Below are positions 28,318-37,317 of a stretch of 56,511 nucleotides of DNA, in pieces (the first letter of the stretch is position 1; each line of letters opens with the position of its first letter). A model generated the notes under the pieces. It did not search any database. It was not told the origin of the DNA and worked only from the letters and a program-made list of their open reading frames with translations. Both the position numbers and the translations under genes were made by a program. The stretch comes from Mycobacterium sp. 852002-50816_SCH5313054-b (GTDB lineage: Bacteria; Actinomycetota; Actinomycetes; Mycobacteriales; Mycobacteriaceae), in NCBI RefSeq assembly GCF_001667185.1, contig NZ_LZIC01000005.1:1-56511 (forward strand), given 5' to 3'.

Positions 28318-29094
28318 ATGGAACGATTACCCTATATTGATGAGCATGCCATAACCGTCGACGCGAGTCGCGAAGACACGTGGTCGGCACTGCTGCGGGT
28401 GATGTGCCGCGACCCGCATGACCCGGCGACCGTCTCGACCGGGTTCGTGTTGGACGAGGCGCGGGCGCCCGCGCGGTTCGCGCTGGAAGGCCGCCACCCG
28501 TTCGCGGTATATCGCTGGGTGTTCGAGTTGGAGGCCGAGTCGGGACACCGCACCCGGCTGCGCGCGCTCACCTGGGCCGCCTTCCCCGGCATCCACGGCA
28601 AGGTCTATCGCGCGCTCGTCATCGGCACCGGCGGTCACCGCGTCGCGGTGCGATGGACGTTGCAGCGCATCGCGGTGGCGGCGACCGGAGCCGATTACAC
28701 CGACGTCTTCGAAGTGCCGATGGCTCAGGGTGATTCGCGCACCGTCGAACAGGCGTTCCGCGACGCGGTGGGCGATCGACCGGGCTCAGGCGGACGGCTG
28801 GTGCTCTGGGTTCACCGCCACGTCCTGAGATTTCGGCTGGGCCCGTATTCCTCGCCCCGGCACATCATCGGCTGGCCGATCACGCGTTCGGATCGCGACG
28901 AGGTCGTGCTGACGACGGGCGGGCCGCTCATGCGCGGCGAGCTGACGCTGCGCCGCCAGGACGGCCGGGCCGCGCTCACGACCCGCGTGCAGTACGCCCA
29001 CAAGATCGCCGCCCGGGCGGTCTGGGCCGTGGTCGGACCGCTGCACCGCGACGTGGCACCGCAACTGGTGAAACGCATTGCCGCACACGCTTGA
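28318..29094 (+). CDS. DUF2867-like protein
   Basis: A 258-residue soluble protein starting ATG 28318, where TAGTAC (28301-28306) about 12 bases upstream would suit a leaderless transcript. The N-terminal ~150 residues read as a START/polyketide-cyclase-like beta fold (DEHAITVDASREDTWSALL, RFALEGRHPFAVYRWVFELE, RLRALTWAAFPGIHGK). The C-terminal third (HIIGWPITRSDRDEVVLTTG, RGELTLRRQDGRAALTTRV) matches what I know of DUF2867-type proteins. It could bind a hydrophobic ligand. Its position beside tetR and an MFS exporter suggests a detoxification or lipid-handling set. Confidence 0.65.
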   Translation: MERLPYIDEHAITVDASREDTWSALLRVMCRDPHDPATVSTGFVLDEARAPARFALEGRHPFAVYRWVFELEAESGHRTRLRALTWAAFPGIHGKVYRALVIGTGGHRVAVRWTLQRIAVAATGADYTDVFEVPMAQGDSRTVEQAFRDAVGDRPGSGGRLVLWVHRHVLRFRLGPYSSPRHIIGWPITRSDRDEVVLTTGGPLMRGELTLRRQDGRAALTTRVQYAHKIAARAVWAVVGPLHRDVAPQLVKRIAAHA

Positions 29095-29164
29095 ACCGTT
29101 TGGCTAGTTCGTTCGTGACCACGTAGCTGTAACCCGGACGCCTACTAAACGGCATGGAGAAGCG

Positions 29165-30568
29165 ATGATCACGGCAGCGCCGACGACGCGCGTCATGATG
29201 GTGGCGATCCTGGTGTCGACGGTCGTCTTCCTCGACGGCACCGTCGTGAATCTGGCCCTGCCGGCCACGGCGCGCGAGCTGGGCGGGGGCATGTGCTCGC
29301 AGCAGTGGGTCGTCGACGGTTACCTGCTGGCCGTGGCGGCCATGGTGCTGCCGGGCGGCGCCATCTCGGATCTGTTCGGTCGCATCCCGGTGCTGCGCTT
29401 CGGCCTGGCGGCCTTCGGGGCGGGTTCGGTGCTGGCGGCCACCGCGGGCACCCCGGCCGTGCTGATCGCCGGCCGCCTGGTCCAGGGGCTCGGCGGCGCG
29501 TTCCTGGTGCCCGGATCGCTGGCACTGATCAACTCGACGTTCGACCCCGCGCACCGGCCCGCGGCGATCGGGTCGTGGACCGCCTGGACCAGCACCGCCT
29601 TCGCGGTGGGGCCGCTGCTGGGCGGGCTCGCCGTGGACTTCCTGAACTGGCGCTGGATCTACGTCCTGTCCGCGATCCCGATGGCCGTCGGTTTCGCGCT
29701 GACGTTTTCGCTGCCTCGGCTGCCCGCACCCGCCGACCGCGCCCGCGTCGATGTCGCCGGTGCCGCCCTGTCGGCGGTCGGACTGGCCGCCACGGTGTAC
29801 GCGCTGATCGAACAGGGTCGCCGGGGCTGGGGCGACCCCCTGGTCCGGGCCGCGCTGGCGGTGGGGATCGCGGCCTTGATGGCGTTCGTGGCCTGGCAGC
29901 GTCGCACGCCGCACGCGATGGTGCCGCTCAGCCTGTTCGCGACCCGCAACTTCGCCGGAGCCAACATGGTCACCGCGTTCGTCTACGGCGGCATCACAAT
30001 GGGCTCGCTGGCCCTCGGCCTGTACCTGCAAGAGGTCGCGGGGTATTCGGCCACCGCCGCGGGCCTGACGACCCTGCCCAGCCCGATCATGTCGTTTGTA
30101 TTCGCCCGCGGCGTCGGAGGATTGGCCGCCCGGCTCGGGCATCGGGTCTTCCTGATCGTCGGTCCGGCGCTGGCCGGATTGGGACTGCTGCTGATTCGCC
30201 CCACCGCGCACGGATTCCACCTCATCTCAGACGTGCTGCCCGGCCGGATGCTGCTGGCCGTCGGCATGGTCCTGGCCATCACTCCGCTGACCGCGGTCAA
30301 CCTGTCCGCCGTCAAGTCCGCGCACAGCGGGATCGCGGCCGCCATCCAGAACGCGACGGGGCGCACCTCCGCGCTGATCGCCGTGGCATGCGTGGGATTG
30401 ATCACCGCCAACCGGCTGACGGATGCCAGCTTCACCCGCCTGCTGGAGGTCAGCGCGGCATTGTTCTTCGTGGGCGCCGTCATCGGTGGCCTCGGCATCC
30501 GAGACGCGGCCGCACCCGCGGAGCCCGCTCGCGACCCGAGGACGTTTGCGCTTCACCCCGCACGCTAG
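29165..30568 (+). CDS. MFS transporter, DHA2 (EmrB/QacA) type
   Basis: A 467-residue permease with about 14 hydrophobic helices. Drug/H+ antiporter marks include the first-helix motif LDGTVVNLALP, GGAISDLFGRIPVLRFGL as motif A, LIAGRLVQGLGGAFLVPGSL and the WRWIYVLSAIPM segment typical of the 14-helix group. A GGAGAAG site lies just ahead of ATG 29165. It is expected to export a small hydrophobic compound using the proton gradient. It follows the DUF2867-like gene by 70 bp and precedes an SDR by 17 bp. Confidence 0.9.
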   Translation: MITAAPTTRVMMVAILVSTVVFLDGTVVNLALPATARELGGGMCSQQWVVDGYLLAVAAMVLPGGAISDLFGRIPVLRFGLAAFGAGSVLAATAGTPAVLIAGRLVQGLGGAFLVPGSLALINSTFDPAHRPAAIGSWTAWTSTAFAVGPLLGGLAVDFLNWRWIYVLSAIPMAVGFALTFSLPRLPAPADRARVDVAGAALSAVGLAATVYALIEQGRRGWGDPLVRAALAVGIAALMAFVAWQRRTPHAMVPLSLFATRNFAGANMVTAFVYGGITMGSLALGLYLQEVAGYSATAAGLTTLPSPIMSFVFARGVGGLAARLGHRVFLIVGPALAGLGLLLIRPTAHGFHLISDVLPGRMLLAVGMVLAITPLTAVNLSAVKSAHSGIAAAIQNATGRTSALIAVACVGLITANRLTDASFTRLLEVSAALFFVGAVIGGLGIRDAAAPAEPARDPRTFALHPAR

Positions 30569-30585
30569 CGCTACTGTCATCGAGC

Positions 30586-31494
30586 ATGACGCAACGTCCC
30601 ACCGCCCTGCAGGTCGTCGACGGAATCGACCTGTCGGGCAAGGCCTGTGTGATCACCGGCGCCTCCTCCGGCTTGGGCCGCGAGTCCGCACGGGCGCTGG
30701 CCGTCGCCGGCGCGCACGTCGTCCTGGCCGCACGCAACGCCGACGCCCTGGCCCAGACGGCCCGGTGGATAGCGGGCGAGGCTCCCGGCGCGCGGATCTC
30801 GGCGGTGCCGCTCGACCTCACCGCGTTGGACAGCGTCCGGGCGGCGGCGAGCGCGATCGGCGACATCGCACCGTCCATCGACGTCCTGATGAACAACGCC
30901 GGCGTCATGTTCACGCCCTTCGGCCGGACCCGCGATGGTTTCGAAACCCAGATCGGCACAAACCATTTCGGGCACTTCGAGCTCACCCGCCTGCTCGTCG
31001 CGCAACTGGCCGCCGCGGGGGCCGCGCGCATCGTCACCCTGTCCTCGGGAGGCCACGTCATGGGTGACGTCGACTTCGACGACCCCAACTGGGAAAGCAG
31101 GGAATACGACAAGTTCGTCGCATACGGCGCGTCCAAGACCGCGAACATCCTGCACGCGAAAGAGGCGGACCGGCGGCTGCGGGAGTCGGGAATCCGCGCC
31201 TACGCCGTGCACCCCGGCACCGTGGCAACGTCCCTGGCGCGCTACATGTCCCGCGCCGACTTCGCCCGGCTGCGCGAGATGGCCGCCGCCCGCGCCGGTG
31301 CCCTCGACCTCGTCACACCGGAGCAGGGCGCGGCCACCCAGGTGTGGGCGGCGGTCAGCCCGGAGCTGGCGGGCAAGGGCGCGTTGTACCTGGAAGAGTG
31401 CCGCATCAGCGACGCGGTCGCGCCCTACGCGCGCGACGAGCAGCGCGCGGCGGACTGGTGGGTCCTTTCCGAAAAGTGGTGTGACCGAGCGTGA
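30586..31494 (+). CDS. Short-chain dehydrogenase/reductase
   Basis: A 302-residue SDR of the same subgroup as the one at 19089-20000. It has TGASSGLGRE, NNAGVMFTPFG, LSSGGHV and the catalytic YGASKTANIL. The C-terminal part (VTPEQGAATQVWAAVSPEL, GALYLEECRIS) is typical of mycobacterial SDRs of this type. ATG 30586 is 17 bp after the MFS stop. It is probably the last gene of the tetR-controlled set. The substrate is not readable from the sequence. Confidence 0.88.
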   Translation: MTQRPTALQVVDGIDLSGKACVITGASSGLGRESARALAVAGAHVVLAARNADALAQTARWIAGEAPGARISAVPLDLTALDSVRAAASAIGDIAPSIDVLMNNAGVMFTPFGRTRDGFETQIGTNHFGHFELTRLLVAQLAAAGAARIVTLSSGGHVMGDVDFDDPNWESREYDKFVAYGASKTANILHAKEADRRLRESGIRAYAVHPGTVATSLARYMSRADFARLREMAAARAGALDLVTPEQGAATQVWAAVSPELAGKGALYLEECRISDAVAPYARDEQRAADWWVLSEKWCDRA

Positions 31495-31495
31495 A

Positions 31496-31593
31496 TCGAG
31501 TGTGCACCTAGGCATTCGAGTGTGTATGTGGGGCGGGATTTTGACCGAATTCCCGCCGTGGGTTCACATTCAAGTGCGCCACCGCACACTCGG
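31496..31593. repeat. Composite intergenic palindrome, type A copy 2
   Basis: An outer 9-bp perfect inverted repeat, CGAGTGTGC (31497-31505) with GCACACTCG (31584-31592), encloses a further CGAGTGTG (31517-31524) and an inner hairpin GGCGGGA (31532-31538) with TCCCGCC (31551-31557). It lies between two convergent stop codons and could also act as a bidirectional terminator. Confidence 0.65.
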
Positions 31594-31609
31594 CGATCGC
31601 GCCTGGCGC

Positions 31610-32428
31610 TCACGGCTCCGGCAGTTCCCGCCAGTCGGCCGAAAGCCGCGAGCTGAACCGCGGTGGCCGGCGATCCAGGAATGCGCTGACCCCCTCGCGG
31701 GCGTCGGCGGTGCCCATCACGCGGTGGTGCAGCTGGGTTTCCAGCGACGCGACCTGCCGCGGAGTGTATTTGTTGATCGCGCTGCCCCACAGCAGCCGCT
31801 TGCACAACGCCGCCGACATCGGGGCCACGTGGGCCGCGATGTCGCGGGCCATTTCCAGGGCATGGTCGAGGACCCGCTCCGCGGGCAGCGCCCGATTCGC
31901 GACGCCGAGCGCCACCGCCTCGGCGCCGGTGAATGTGCGCCCCGTCAGCAACAATTCGGCGGCCACGCCCAGCGTGGCCAGATGCGCCAGTGTCCAGTGC
32001 GACATGCAGTCGGGGATCACTCCCCGGCGCACTTGCACCACACCGTATTTGGCGTCTTCGGCGACGATGCGGATGTCGGCCTGCAGCGCGATCGTCAGGC
32101 CGATGCCGATGGCGTGGCCGTTGAGCGCGGCGATCACCGGCTTGCGCAATTCGAACGCGGCCGGGTCGATCGGCGACGCCGAGAACCCGCTGTCGTCCGC
32201 CGGGGAATCGAACGGCGAGATGTTGCCCGAGAAATCCGCTCCCGCGCAGAAGGCGCGGCCCGCCCCGGTCACGACGAGGGCGCGGACGGCGTCGTCACCG
32301 TCGCAGTCCCGGTAGGCCCGGCTCAGCAGCCTGCCCATGTCGGCGGTGTAGGCGTTGAGATGGTCGGGGCGATTCAGCGTCAGCACCGCCACGCCCTCGT
32401 TGATGTCGACAGTCACGTCGGCGCTCAT
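31610..32428 (-). CDS. Enoyl-CoA hydratase/isomerase family protein
   Basis: A 272-residue crotonase-fold protein starting at ATG 32428. Visible motifs are [29 protein letters not shown] and NGHAIGIGLTIALQADIRI followed by YGVVQVRRGVIPD. In the position of the first catalytic Glu of classical hydratases the sequence shows no Glu, while an Arg/Val pair occupies the second region, so true hydratase activity is uncertain. It begins 11 bp after the LON-domain gene on the same strand, at the end of the sodC-YbdK-LON run. It is an addition relative to M. tuberculosis. Confidence 0.85.
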   Translation of the reverse strand: MSADVTVDINEGVAVLTLNRPDHLNAYTADMGRLLSRAYRDCDGDDAVRALVVTGAGRAFCAGADFSGNISPFDSPADDSGFSASPIDPAAFELRKPVIAALNGHAIGIGLTIALQADIRIVAEDAKYGVVQVRRGVIPDCMSHWTLAHLATLGVAAELLLTGRTFTGAEAVALGVANRALPAERVLDHALEMARDIAAHVAPMSAALCKRLLWGSAINKYTPRQVASLETQLHHRVMGTADAREGVSAFLDRRPPRFSSRLSADWRELPEP

Positions 32429-32439
32429 CGCGTTGCCCC

Positions 32440-33081
32440 CTATTCGGACAGCTGGAACTCCACCATGTCGGCAAGCGCGTCCACGGCGTCGCCGAGCGCC
32501 GCGTATCGATCGGCGGCCGACGGCGCCGACAGCACGCTGTAACGATCGGCCGTGCCGATCGGGATGCGCGACGCCAACGTGAACAACCGTTGCCCGGGAT
32601 CGGCCTCTGCGCAACCCAGGAGCTCGTCGCGCTCCGGCAGCCGGGCTTCGCGGGCCGCGGCGATCCGCTCGAACAACGCCATCACGCGGTCCTCGAGGTC
32701 GACCAGCTGCGCGGCGGTCACCGGCTCCCCCGGCTCGTCCGGCCACCGGGTCACCGTCGCGCGCGGGTACGGATCGTCGGGCAGCCACTCGCGCACCCGG
32801 ATCCGCTCGCCGGTCCGGCAGCGCAACGCGTATCGGCCCCCACCGAGGTCGGCGTGTTCGGCGATCCGGGACAGCACGCCGACGTCGCAGCGCGCGTCGC
32901 CGCCGCCGACCTCGCGGCCCCGCGCGATCAGCACGACGCCGAACGGCTCGTCGCCGTCGATGCAGCGCCGCACCAGCGCCCCGTAGCGGGGCTCGAAGAT
33001 GCGCAACGGCAGCTCCTGCCCGGGCAGCACCGCCGACTCGAGCGGGAACATGGCCCGCTCAAGGGATTTAGTGTCCGCCAT
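32440..33081 (-). CDS. LON N-terminal (substrate-binding) domain protein (Rv0434-like)
   Basis: A 213-residue stand-alone LON substrate-binding domain. It has the domain entry MFPLESAVLPGQELPLRIFEPRY, followed by FGVVLIARGREVGGGD, VGVLSRIAEH, and a helical end (ALGDAVDALADMVEFQL). There is no ATPase or protease part, so it is not a Lon protease. Proteins of this kind are common in actinobacteria and their role is unknown. The ATG overlaps the upstream ligase stop (TGATG). Rv0434 of M. tuberculosis occupies the same place. Confidence 0.88.
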   Translation of the reverse strand: MADTKSLERAMFPLESAVLPGQELPLRIFEPRYGALVRRCIDGDEPFGVVLIARGREVGGGDARCDVGVLSRIAEHADLGGGRYALRCRTGERIRVREWLPDDPYPRATVTRWPDEPGEPVTAAQLVDLEDRVMALFERIAAAREARLPERDELLGCAEADPGQRLFTLASRIPIGTADRYSVLSAPSAADRYAALGDAVDALADMVEFQLSE

Positions 33082-34220
33082 CAGATGTCCAGCTCGGCAA
33101 CCAGCGCGTCGACGACCGCGCGCAGGTCGCCGTCGTGTTCCTCGGCCACCCGCCGCTGGCGCTGATACGACGCGCCGTGGGCCGCGATGTCGGCCACCGC
33201 GCGCAGCTCGTCGACACACTGCAGCGACGTGGCGACCGGCTCCAGCCGGGTCAGCACGTCGTCGAGGTCGTCGGTGACCAGCCGCTCGTTGCTCTCGGCG
33301 TCCAGGATGATCACCGCGTCCAGGCCGTAGCGGGCGGCGCGCCACTTGTTCTCCTGCACGTGCCAGGGCGGCATGGTGGGCAGCGTCTCGCCGGCGTCGA
33401 GCCTGCGGTCCAGGTCGACGATCAGGCAATGCGTCAAGGCGACCAACGCCCCGAGCTCGCGCAGGTTGGACACGCCGTCACAGACCCGCACCTCGAGCGT
33501 GCCGAGGTGCGGTGAAGGCCTGATGTCCCAACGGATTTCGTCCATGTGGTCGATGATGCCGGTCTTCTTCTGGTCGTGCACGAAGCCCTCGAACTCCGAC
33601 CACCTCTGGAAGTGAAACGGCAACCCGGCGGTCGGCAGCTGCTGGAACATCATCGCGCGGTTGCTGGCGTATCCGGTGTCCTCACCGCCCCACCACGGCG
33701 ACGACGCAGACAGCGCCAACAGGTGCGGGTAGTACTTCAGCAGCGAGGTCATGATCGGCATCGCCTTGTTCGCCGACGAGATCCCGACGTGGACGTGCAC
33801 GCCCCAGATCATCATCTGGCGGCCCCACCACTGGGTGCGCTTGATCAGCTCGGCGTAGCGCGGGGCGTCCGTCAGCTTCTGGGCGGACCACCGGGCGAAA
33901 GGATGGGTGCCCGCGCAGAACAGCTCCATGCCGCGGTCGCGGACGACCTGGCGGGCCGGGCGCAGGGTCTCGCCCAGGTCTTCCATCGCCTGCGCGGTGC
34001 AGTCACAGATGCCGCTGACCACCTCGACGGTGTTGCGCAGCAATTCCTTGTGCACGCGCGGGTTTTCGCCGATCTCGGCGATGACCGCGGTGGCCTCGTT
34101 GCTCAGGTCGCGGGTCTGCGCGTCGACGAGCGCGAACTCCCACTCCACGCCGATGGTCGGCCGTGGGGACGGCGCGAAATCGATGCGGGTTCGCGACCTG
34201 CTAGCCGGCGCCGATGACAC
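33081..34220 (-). CDS. YbdK-family carboxylate-amine ligase (Rv0433-like)
   Basis: A 379-residue ATP-dependent ligase of the glutamate-cysteine-ligase-2 family (YbdK). GTG 34220 gives a length close to the 376 residues of Rv0433. Family marks are [13 protein letters not shown], the [16 protein letters not shown] segment, [20 protein letters not shown], and [19 protein letters not shown]. It may join glutamate to an amine; the true substrate in mycobacteria is not settled, since glutathione is absent. The start lies within the last 20 bp of sodC on the same strand, and the stop overlaps the LON-domain start. Confidence 0.9.
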   Translation of the reverse strand: MSSAPASRSRTRIDFAPSPRPTIGVEWEFALVDAQTRDLSNEATAVIAEIGENPRVHKELLRNTVEVVSGICDCTAQAMEDLGETLRPARQVVRDRGMELFCAGTHPFARWSAQKLTDAPRYAELIKRTQWWGRQMMIWGVHVHVGISSANKAMPIMTSLLKYYPHLLALSASSPWWGGEDTGYASNRAMMFQQLPTAGLPFHFQRWSEFEGFVHDQKKTGIIDHMDEIRWDIRPSPHLGTLEVRVCDGVSNLRELGALVALTHCLIVDLDRRLDAGETLPTMPPWHVQENKWRAARYGLDAVIILDAESNERLVTDDLDDVLTRLEPVATSLQCVDELRAVADIAAHGASYQRQRRVAEEHDGDLRAVVDALVAELDI

Positions 34221-34911
34221 CGCACGCCACCCGCTTGCCGGCGTCACCGGTCGTCATCGTCATCTGGTCGGGACCCGGCGCCCCGTTGGTCTGGCTGTAG
34301 CGCTCCGGCGGGATGTTGGCGAAGTTGTCGGCGCCGGCGTGGATGACGATCGCCGTCTTCTCGCCGGTCGTCAGGTCCTCCATGGCGAACGCGTCCGTGG
34401 TGGTCACCAGCATGCCGACGCCGTCCTTGCGGACCTGAAGCGACGTCAGGTCGCCGCTGGCCGGCTCGGCGGAATGCCCGGGCGCCTGGAAGTGGCCGCC
34501 GGCGGACAGGAAGTCGCCGGGCGCGCCGCCGGTCGGGGCCGTCGAGTTGGGCTCGCACTTACCCACCTTGTGGATGTGCACCCCGTGGAACCCGGGCGTC
34601 AGGTGACCCGGGCCCGACGTCGCGATGGTGATGGTGGCGTAGCCGTTGCTGAAATCGAACTTCGCGGTCGCGACCTGGGTGCCGTCGGGCGTCTTGAGTT
34701 GGGTGGTCAGGCTCTGCCCCGCGGGCTGCTGCTCGGCGCCGTCGGTGCCCGACGTGGGCGACGGCGCGCTCGCTCCGGTCCAAATCGCCGGCGTGGTGCC
34801 GGGAACCGTCGACGCGTGCTGGGGCGACGAGCAGGCACCCACCAGCGCGACACAGGCTCCCGCAGCGAGCGCGGACGTGATGACGGCAGCGACATTGCGG
34901 TGCTTAGGCAT
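34201..34911 (-). CDS. sodC: Periplasmic Cu(-Zn) superoxide dismutase lipoprotein
   Basis: A 236-residue secreted superoxide dismutase (M. tuberculosis SodC: 240). The signal peptide ends in a lipobox, VALVGAC with C27 as the acylated residue. A Thr/Ser/Pro-rich linker leads to the beta-barrel, with Cu ligands in HGVHIH (H112, H114), GGH (H140) and IHAG (H191). The M. tuberculosis enzyme is known to work without zinc, so this one may too. It protects the cell envelope against superoxide produced outside. It heads a minus-strand operon with the YbdK, LON-domain and crotonase genes. Confidence 0.94.
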   Translation of the reverse strand: MPKHRNVAAVITSALAAGACVALVGACSSPQHASTVPGTTPAIWTGASAPSPTSGTDGAEQQPAGQSLTTQLKTPDGTQVATAKFDFSNGYATITIATSGPGHLTPGFHGVHIHKVGKCEPNSTAPTGGAPGDFLSAGGHFQAPGHSAEPASGDLTSLQVRKDGVGMLVTTTDAFAMEDLTTGEKTAIVIHAGADNFANIPPERYSQTNGAPGPDQMTMTTGDAGKRVACGVIGAG

Positions 34912-34959
34912 AGCGGAAAGCCTAGCCGGACGGCATCCGAAATTGGAGCAGCGCCGACG

Positions 34960-35433
34960 TCAGCCCGTCACCAGGACGATGACGCCGGGCGGCTGGCCGT
35001 TGAGCGCCGGAATCCTCGGCTGGACGGGCGCTCCCAGGTTTTTGCCCACCGCGTCGGCGGTGGCGTGCTCGCCGTCGGCGTCGGTGTAGTAGACCGTGGT
35101 GACCGGCACATCCGACATCGGCAGGTTGCCGACGTCGGCCACCTTGAAACCCGCGGACGTGAGCTGATCCTTGGTGCGCGCGGCGACGCCCTCTCTATTG
35201 GAGATGTTGTACACGCGAACCTCGGCCTGGTTGGCCGGGGCGGCGCTGGTGGTCGCCGGCGAGGTGACGCTGCTGGTCGCGCTGGAGACGGCCGACGCCG
35301 AGTCGTCGTCGGACTTTCCGGAGGAGCTCAACGCCTGCCAGCCGAGCAGCAGGAAGATGACGCCCAGGAACAGCAGCACCATCACCATGGCCCGGAGGGG
35401 CAGCCCCGTGGAGTCGGGAACGCGCTCTTTCAT
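34960..35433 (-). CDS. LytR C-terminal-domain membrane protein, VirR-like (Rv0431)
   Basis: A 157-residue protein. ATG 35433 (MKERVPD) is chosen; a GTG three codons upstream is also possible. A single transmembrane helix (AMVMVLLFLGVIFLLLGW) is followed by a Ser/Ala/Thr linker. The extracytoplasmic LytR_C domain has VRVYNISNREGVAARTKDQL then SAGFKVADVGNLP. Rv0431 in M. tuberculosis has 164 residues and is known as VirR, which affects vesicle release and cell-wall permeability. It lies between Rv0430- and sodC-like genes on the same strand. Confidence 0.88.
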   Translation of the reverse strand: MKERVPDSTGLPLRAMVMVLLFLGVIFLLLGWQALSSSGKSDDDSASAVSSATSSVTSPATTSAAPANQAEVRVYNISNREGVAARTKDQLTSAGFKVADVGNLPMSDVPVTTVYYTDADGEHATADAVGKNLGAPVQPRIPALNGQPPGVIVLVTG

Positions 35434-35451
35434 CGAGCCCACTGTAGCGAG

Positions 35452-35760
35452 TTAGGTCACCTCGAAGCCGAGGCGGCGGGCGGCCCGCGCCTTTTGCCGG
35501 CTGGCGCGCAGCCGGCGCAGCCGCTTCACCAGCATCGGGTCGGCGGCCAGCGCCTCGGGTCGATCGACTAACGCGTTGAGCACCTGGTAGTACCGCGTCG
35601 CCGACATCGAGAACAGCTCCTTGATGGCGTCTTCCTTGACCCCGGCGTACTTCCACCACTGGCGTTCGAACGCCAGGATGTCGTGTTCACGGCGGGTGAG
35701 GCCATCGGCGATGTCAGCGTCGTCCCCCGATCGATTAGCCCGCGCCATGGCGCTGTCCAT
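35452..35760 (-). CDS. DUF3263 protein, helix-turn-helix-like (Rv0430)
   Basis: A 102-residue basic protein of the same length as Rv0430. It has DGLTRREHDILAFERQWWKYAGVKEDAI, then KELFSMSATRYYQVLNALVDRPEAL, which together look like a sigma-region-4-type helix-turn-helix. An Arg/Lys-rich tail follows (RLRRLRASRQKARAARR). DNA binding is a reasonable inference, but its targets are unknown. The VirR-like gene follows 18 bp downstream, so they are probably co-transcribed. Confidence 0.88.
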   Translation of the reverse strand: MDSAMARANRSGDDADIADGLTRREHDILAFERQWWKYAGVKEDAIKELFSMSATRYYQVLNALVDRPEALAADPMLVKRLRRLRASRQKARAARRLGFEVT

Positions 35761-35953
35761 ATCGCTTCCCCTGGACCCTTCCGGCGATGCTCAACGTGTT
35801 CGAATGACTCATAAATAGGGGCATGTTTCGGCGAATATTGAACCACGCCGCGAACCCTCAAGCCGTAATGCAGACCCGCGAGTCGGCCGATTGGCCGCGA
35901 TTGGCCCCGGCTCCCGGGAAGGGGAGCCATCGCCGCGCATAAGCTTGCCGACC

Positions 35954-36547
35954 ATGGCAGTCGTACCCATCCGCATCGTGGGAGATCCCGTCCTGCACAC
36001 CCCGACGGCGCCGGTTTCCGTCGCCGCCGACGGTTCGCTGCCGGCCGACCTGCCCGAGTTGATCGCCACCATGTACGACACGATGGACGCCGCGCACGGC
36101 GTCGGCCTGGCCGCCAACCAGATCGGATACGGGCTGCGGCTGTTCGTCTACGACTGCGCCGAAGACCGCGGCCTGACCGACCGCCAACGCGGCGTCGTCA
36201 TCAACCCGGTGCTGGAAACCTCCGACATACCCGAGACCATGCCCGACCCCGGCACCGACGAAGAGGGCTGCCTGTCGGTCCCGGGCGAGTCGTTCCCCAC
36301 CGGCCGCGCGAAGTGGGCGCGGGTCACCGGGCTCGACGCCGACGGCAACCCGATCACCATCGAGGGCACCGGCCTGTTCGCGCGGATGCTGCAGCACGAA
36401 ACCGGCCACCTGGACGGCTTCCTCTACCTGGACCGCCTCATCGGCCGGTACGCCCGCAGCGCCAAACGGGCCGTGAAGTCACACGGTTGGGGCGTTCCGG
36501 GACTGTCGTGGCTACCGGGCGAGGGGCCGGACCCGTTCGGGCACTGA
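35954..36547 (+). CDS. def: Peptide deformylase
   Basis: A 197-residue metallo-deformylase that removes the formyl group from new proteins. The three family motifs are present: [18 protein letters not shown] (metal-binding Cys) and QHETGHLDG (two His ligands and catalytic Glu). The C-terminal extension ([20 protein letters not shown]) is the form seen in mycobacterial Def. ATG 35954 gives the start [12 protein letters not shown]. The preceding 193-bp divergent gap with the DUF3263 gene must hold promoters for both. The stop overlaps the next ATG (TGATG). Confidence 0.95.
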   Translation: MAVVPIRIVGDPVLHTPTAPVSVAADGSLPADLPELIATMYDTMDAAHGVGLAANQIGYGLRLFVYDCAEDRGLTDRQRGVVINPVLETSDIPETMPDPGTDEEGCLSVPGESFPTGRAKWARVTGLDADGNPITIEGTGLFARMLQHETGHLDGFLYLDRLIGRYARSAKRAVKSHGWGVPGLSWLPGEGPDPFGH

Positions 36548-37314
36548 TGGTTTCGTGGCCCGACCTGGGCACCCGGGTGACGGTCCGCTACCGGCGCCCC
36601 GCCGGGTCGGTCCCGCCGCTGACCGATGCCGTCGGACACCTGATGTCGGTCGATCCGCTGGTGCGGGTGCGGACGAAAACGGGTGCGGTCGTCGAGTTCG
36701 CGCCCGCCGATGTGGTCGCGCTGCGGGCGCTGACCGACGCACCGGTGCGCACCTCCGACATCCGGGCGCTCGAGCACGCGGCCGCCGCGGCCTGGCCCGG
36801 CGCCGAGCACACCTGGCTGGACGGCTGGCTGCTGCGGGCCGGGCAAGGGGCCGAGCCGGCCACCAATTCGGCCATGCCACTGGATATTTCGGCCCGTATC
36901 ACCGCGATTCCCGAGATCGTGGCCTGGTATGAGCGCCGCGACCTGACGCCGCGGCTGGCCATTCCCGAGCGCCTGCTGGCGCTCCCGCCGGAGGTCGCGG
37001 TCGAGCTCACGGAGCGGGTCCTGGTAGGCGACCTCGCGGGCGTCACGTCCGGGCAACGGGACGGCGGGACCTGGCGCGCGGCGGTGACCGACGCGCCGGA
37101 CGGCACCAGGTGGCTGGGCCTGTCCCCCATCGGGGCCGGCGCCGAGCAAGCCGAGACCGGCCCGTTCGCGGCGCTGCTGGCGTGGGGCGCGGATCGCGGC
37201 GCGACCCGCGCCTACCTGGTTGCCGGCCACACCACCGGGGTTCCCGAATCACTGGGCTTCCGGCTGCACCACCGTCGCCGCTACGTGCGGGCGCGACGAC
37301 TCGATAGCGTCTAG
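36547..37314 (+). CDS. GNAT-family protein, shortened and possibly inactive (Rv0428c-like)
   Basis: A 255-residue protein in the place of Rv0428c, which I recall as 302 residues. The N-terminal SH3-like part (DLGTRVTVRYRRPAGSVPPL) and the first acetyltransferase half (RALEHAAAAAWPGAEHTWLDGW, LDISARITAIPEIVAWY) are intact. Beyond VLVGDLAGVTSG the sequence goes straight to the late strand RAAVTDAPDGTRWLGLS. The acetyl-CoA loop (R/Q-x-x-G-x-G/A) expected before LLAWGADRGATRAYL is not seen, and the N-A-A-x-x-L-Y segment before SLGF is shortened. The frame stays open. It may be a decaying or altered acetyltransferase. Confidence 0.7.
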   Translation: MVSWPDLGTRVTVRYRRPAGSVPPLTDAVGHLMSVDPLVRVRTKTGAVVEFAPADVVALRALTDAPVRTSDIRALEHAAAAAWPGAEHTWLDGWLLRAGQGAEPATNSAMPLDISARITAIPEIVAWYERRDLTPRLAIPERLLALPPEVAVELTERVLVGDLAGVTSGQRDGGTWRAAVTDAPDGTRWLGLSPIGAGAEQAETGPFAALLAWGADRGATRAYLVAGHTTGVPESLGFRLHHRRRYVRARRLDSV

Positions 37315-37317
37315 CCC

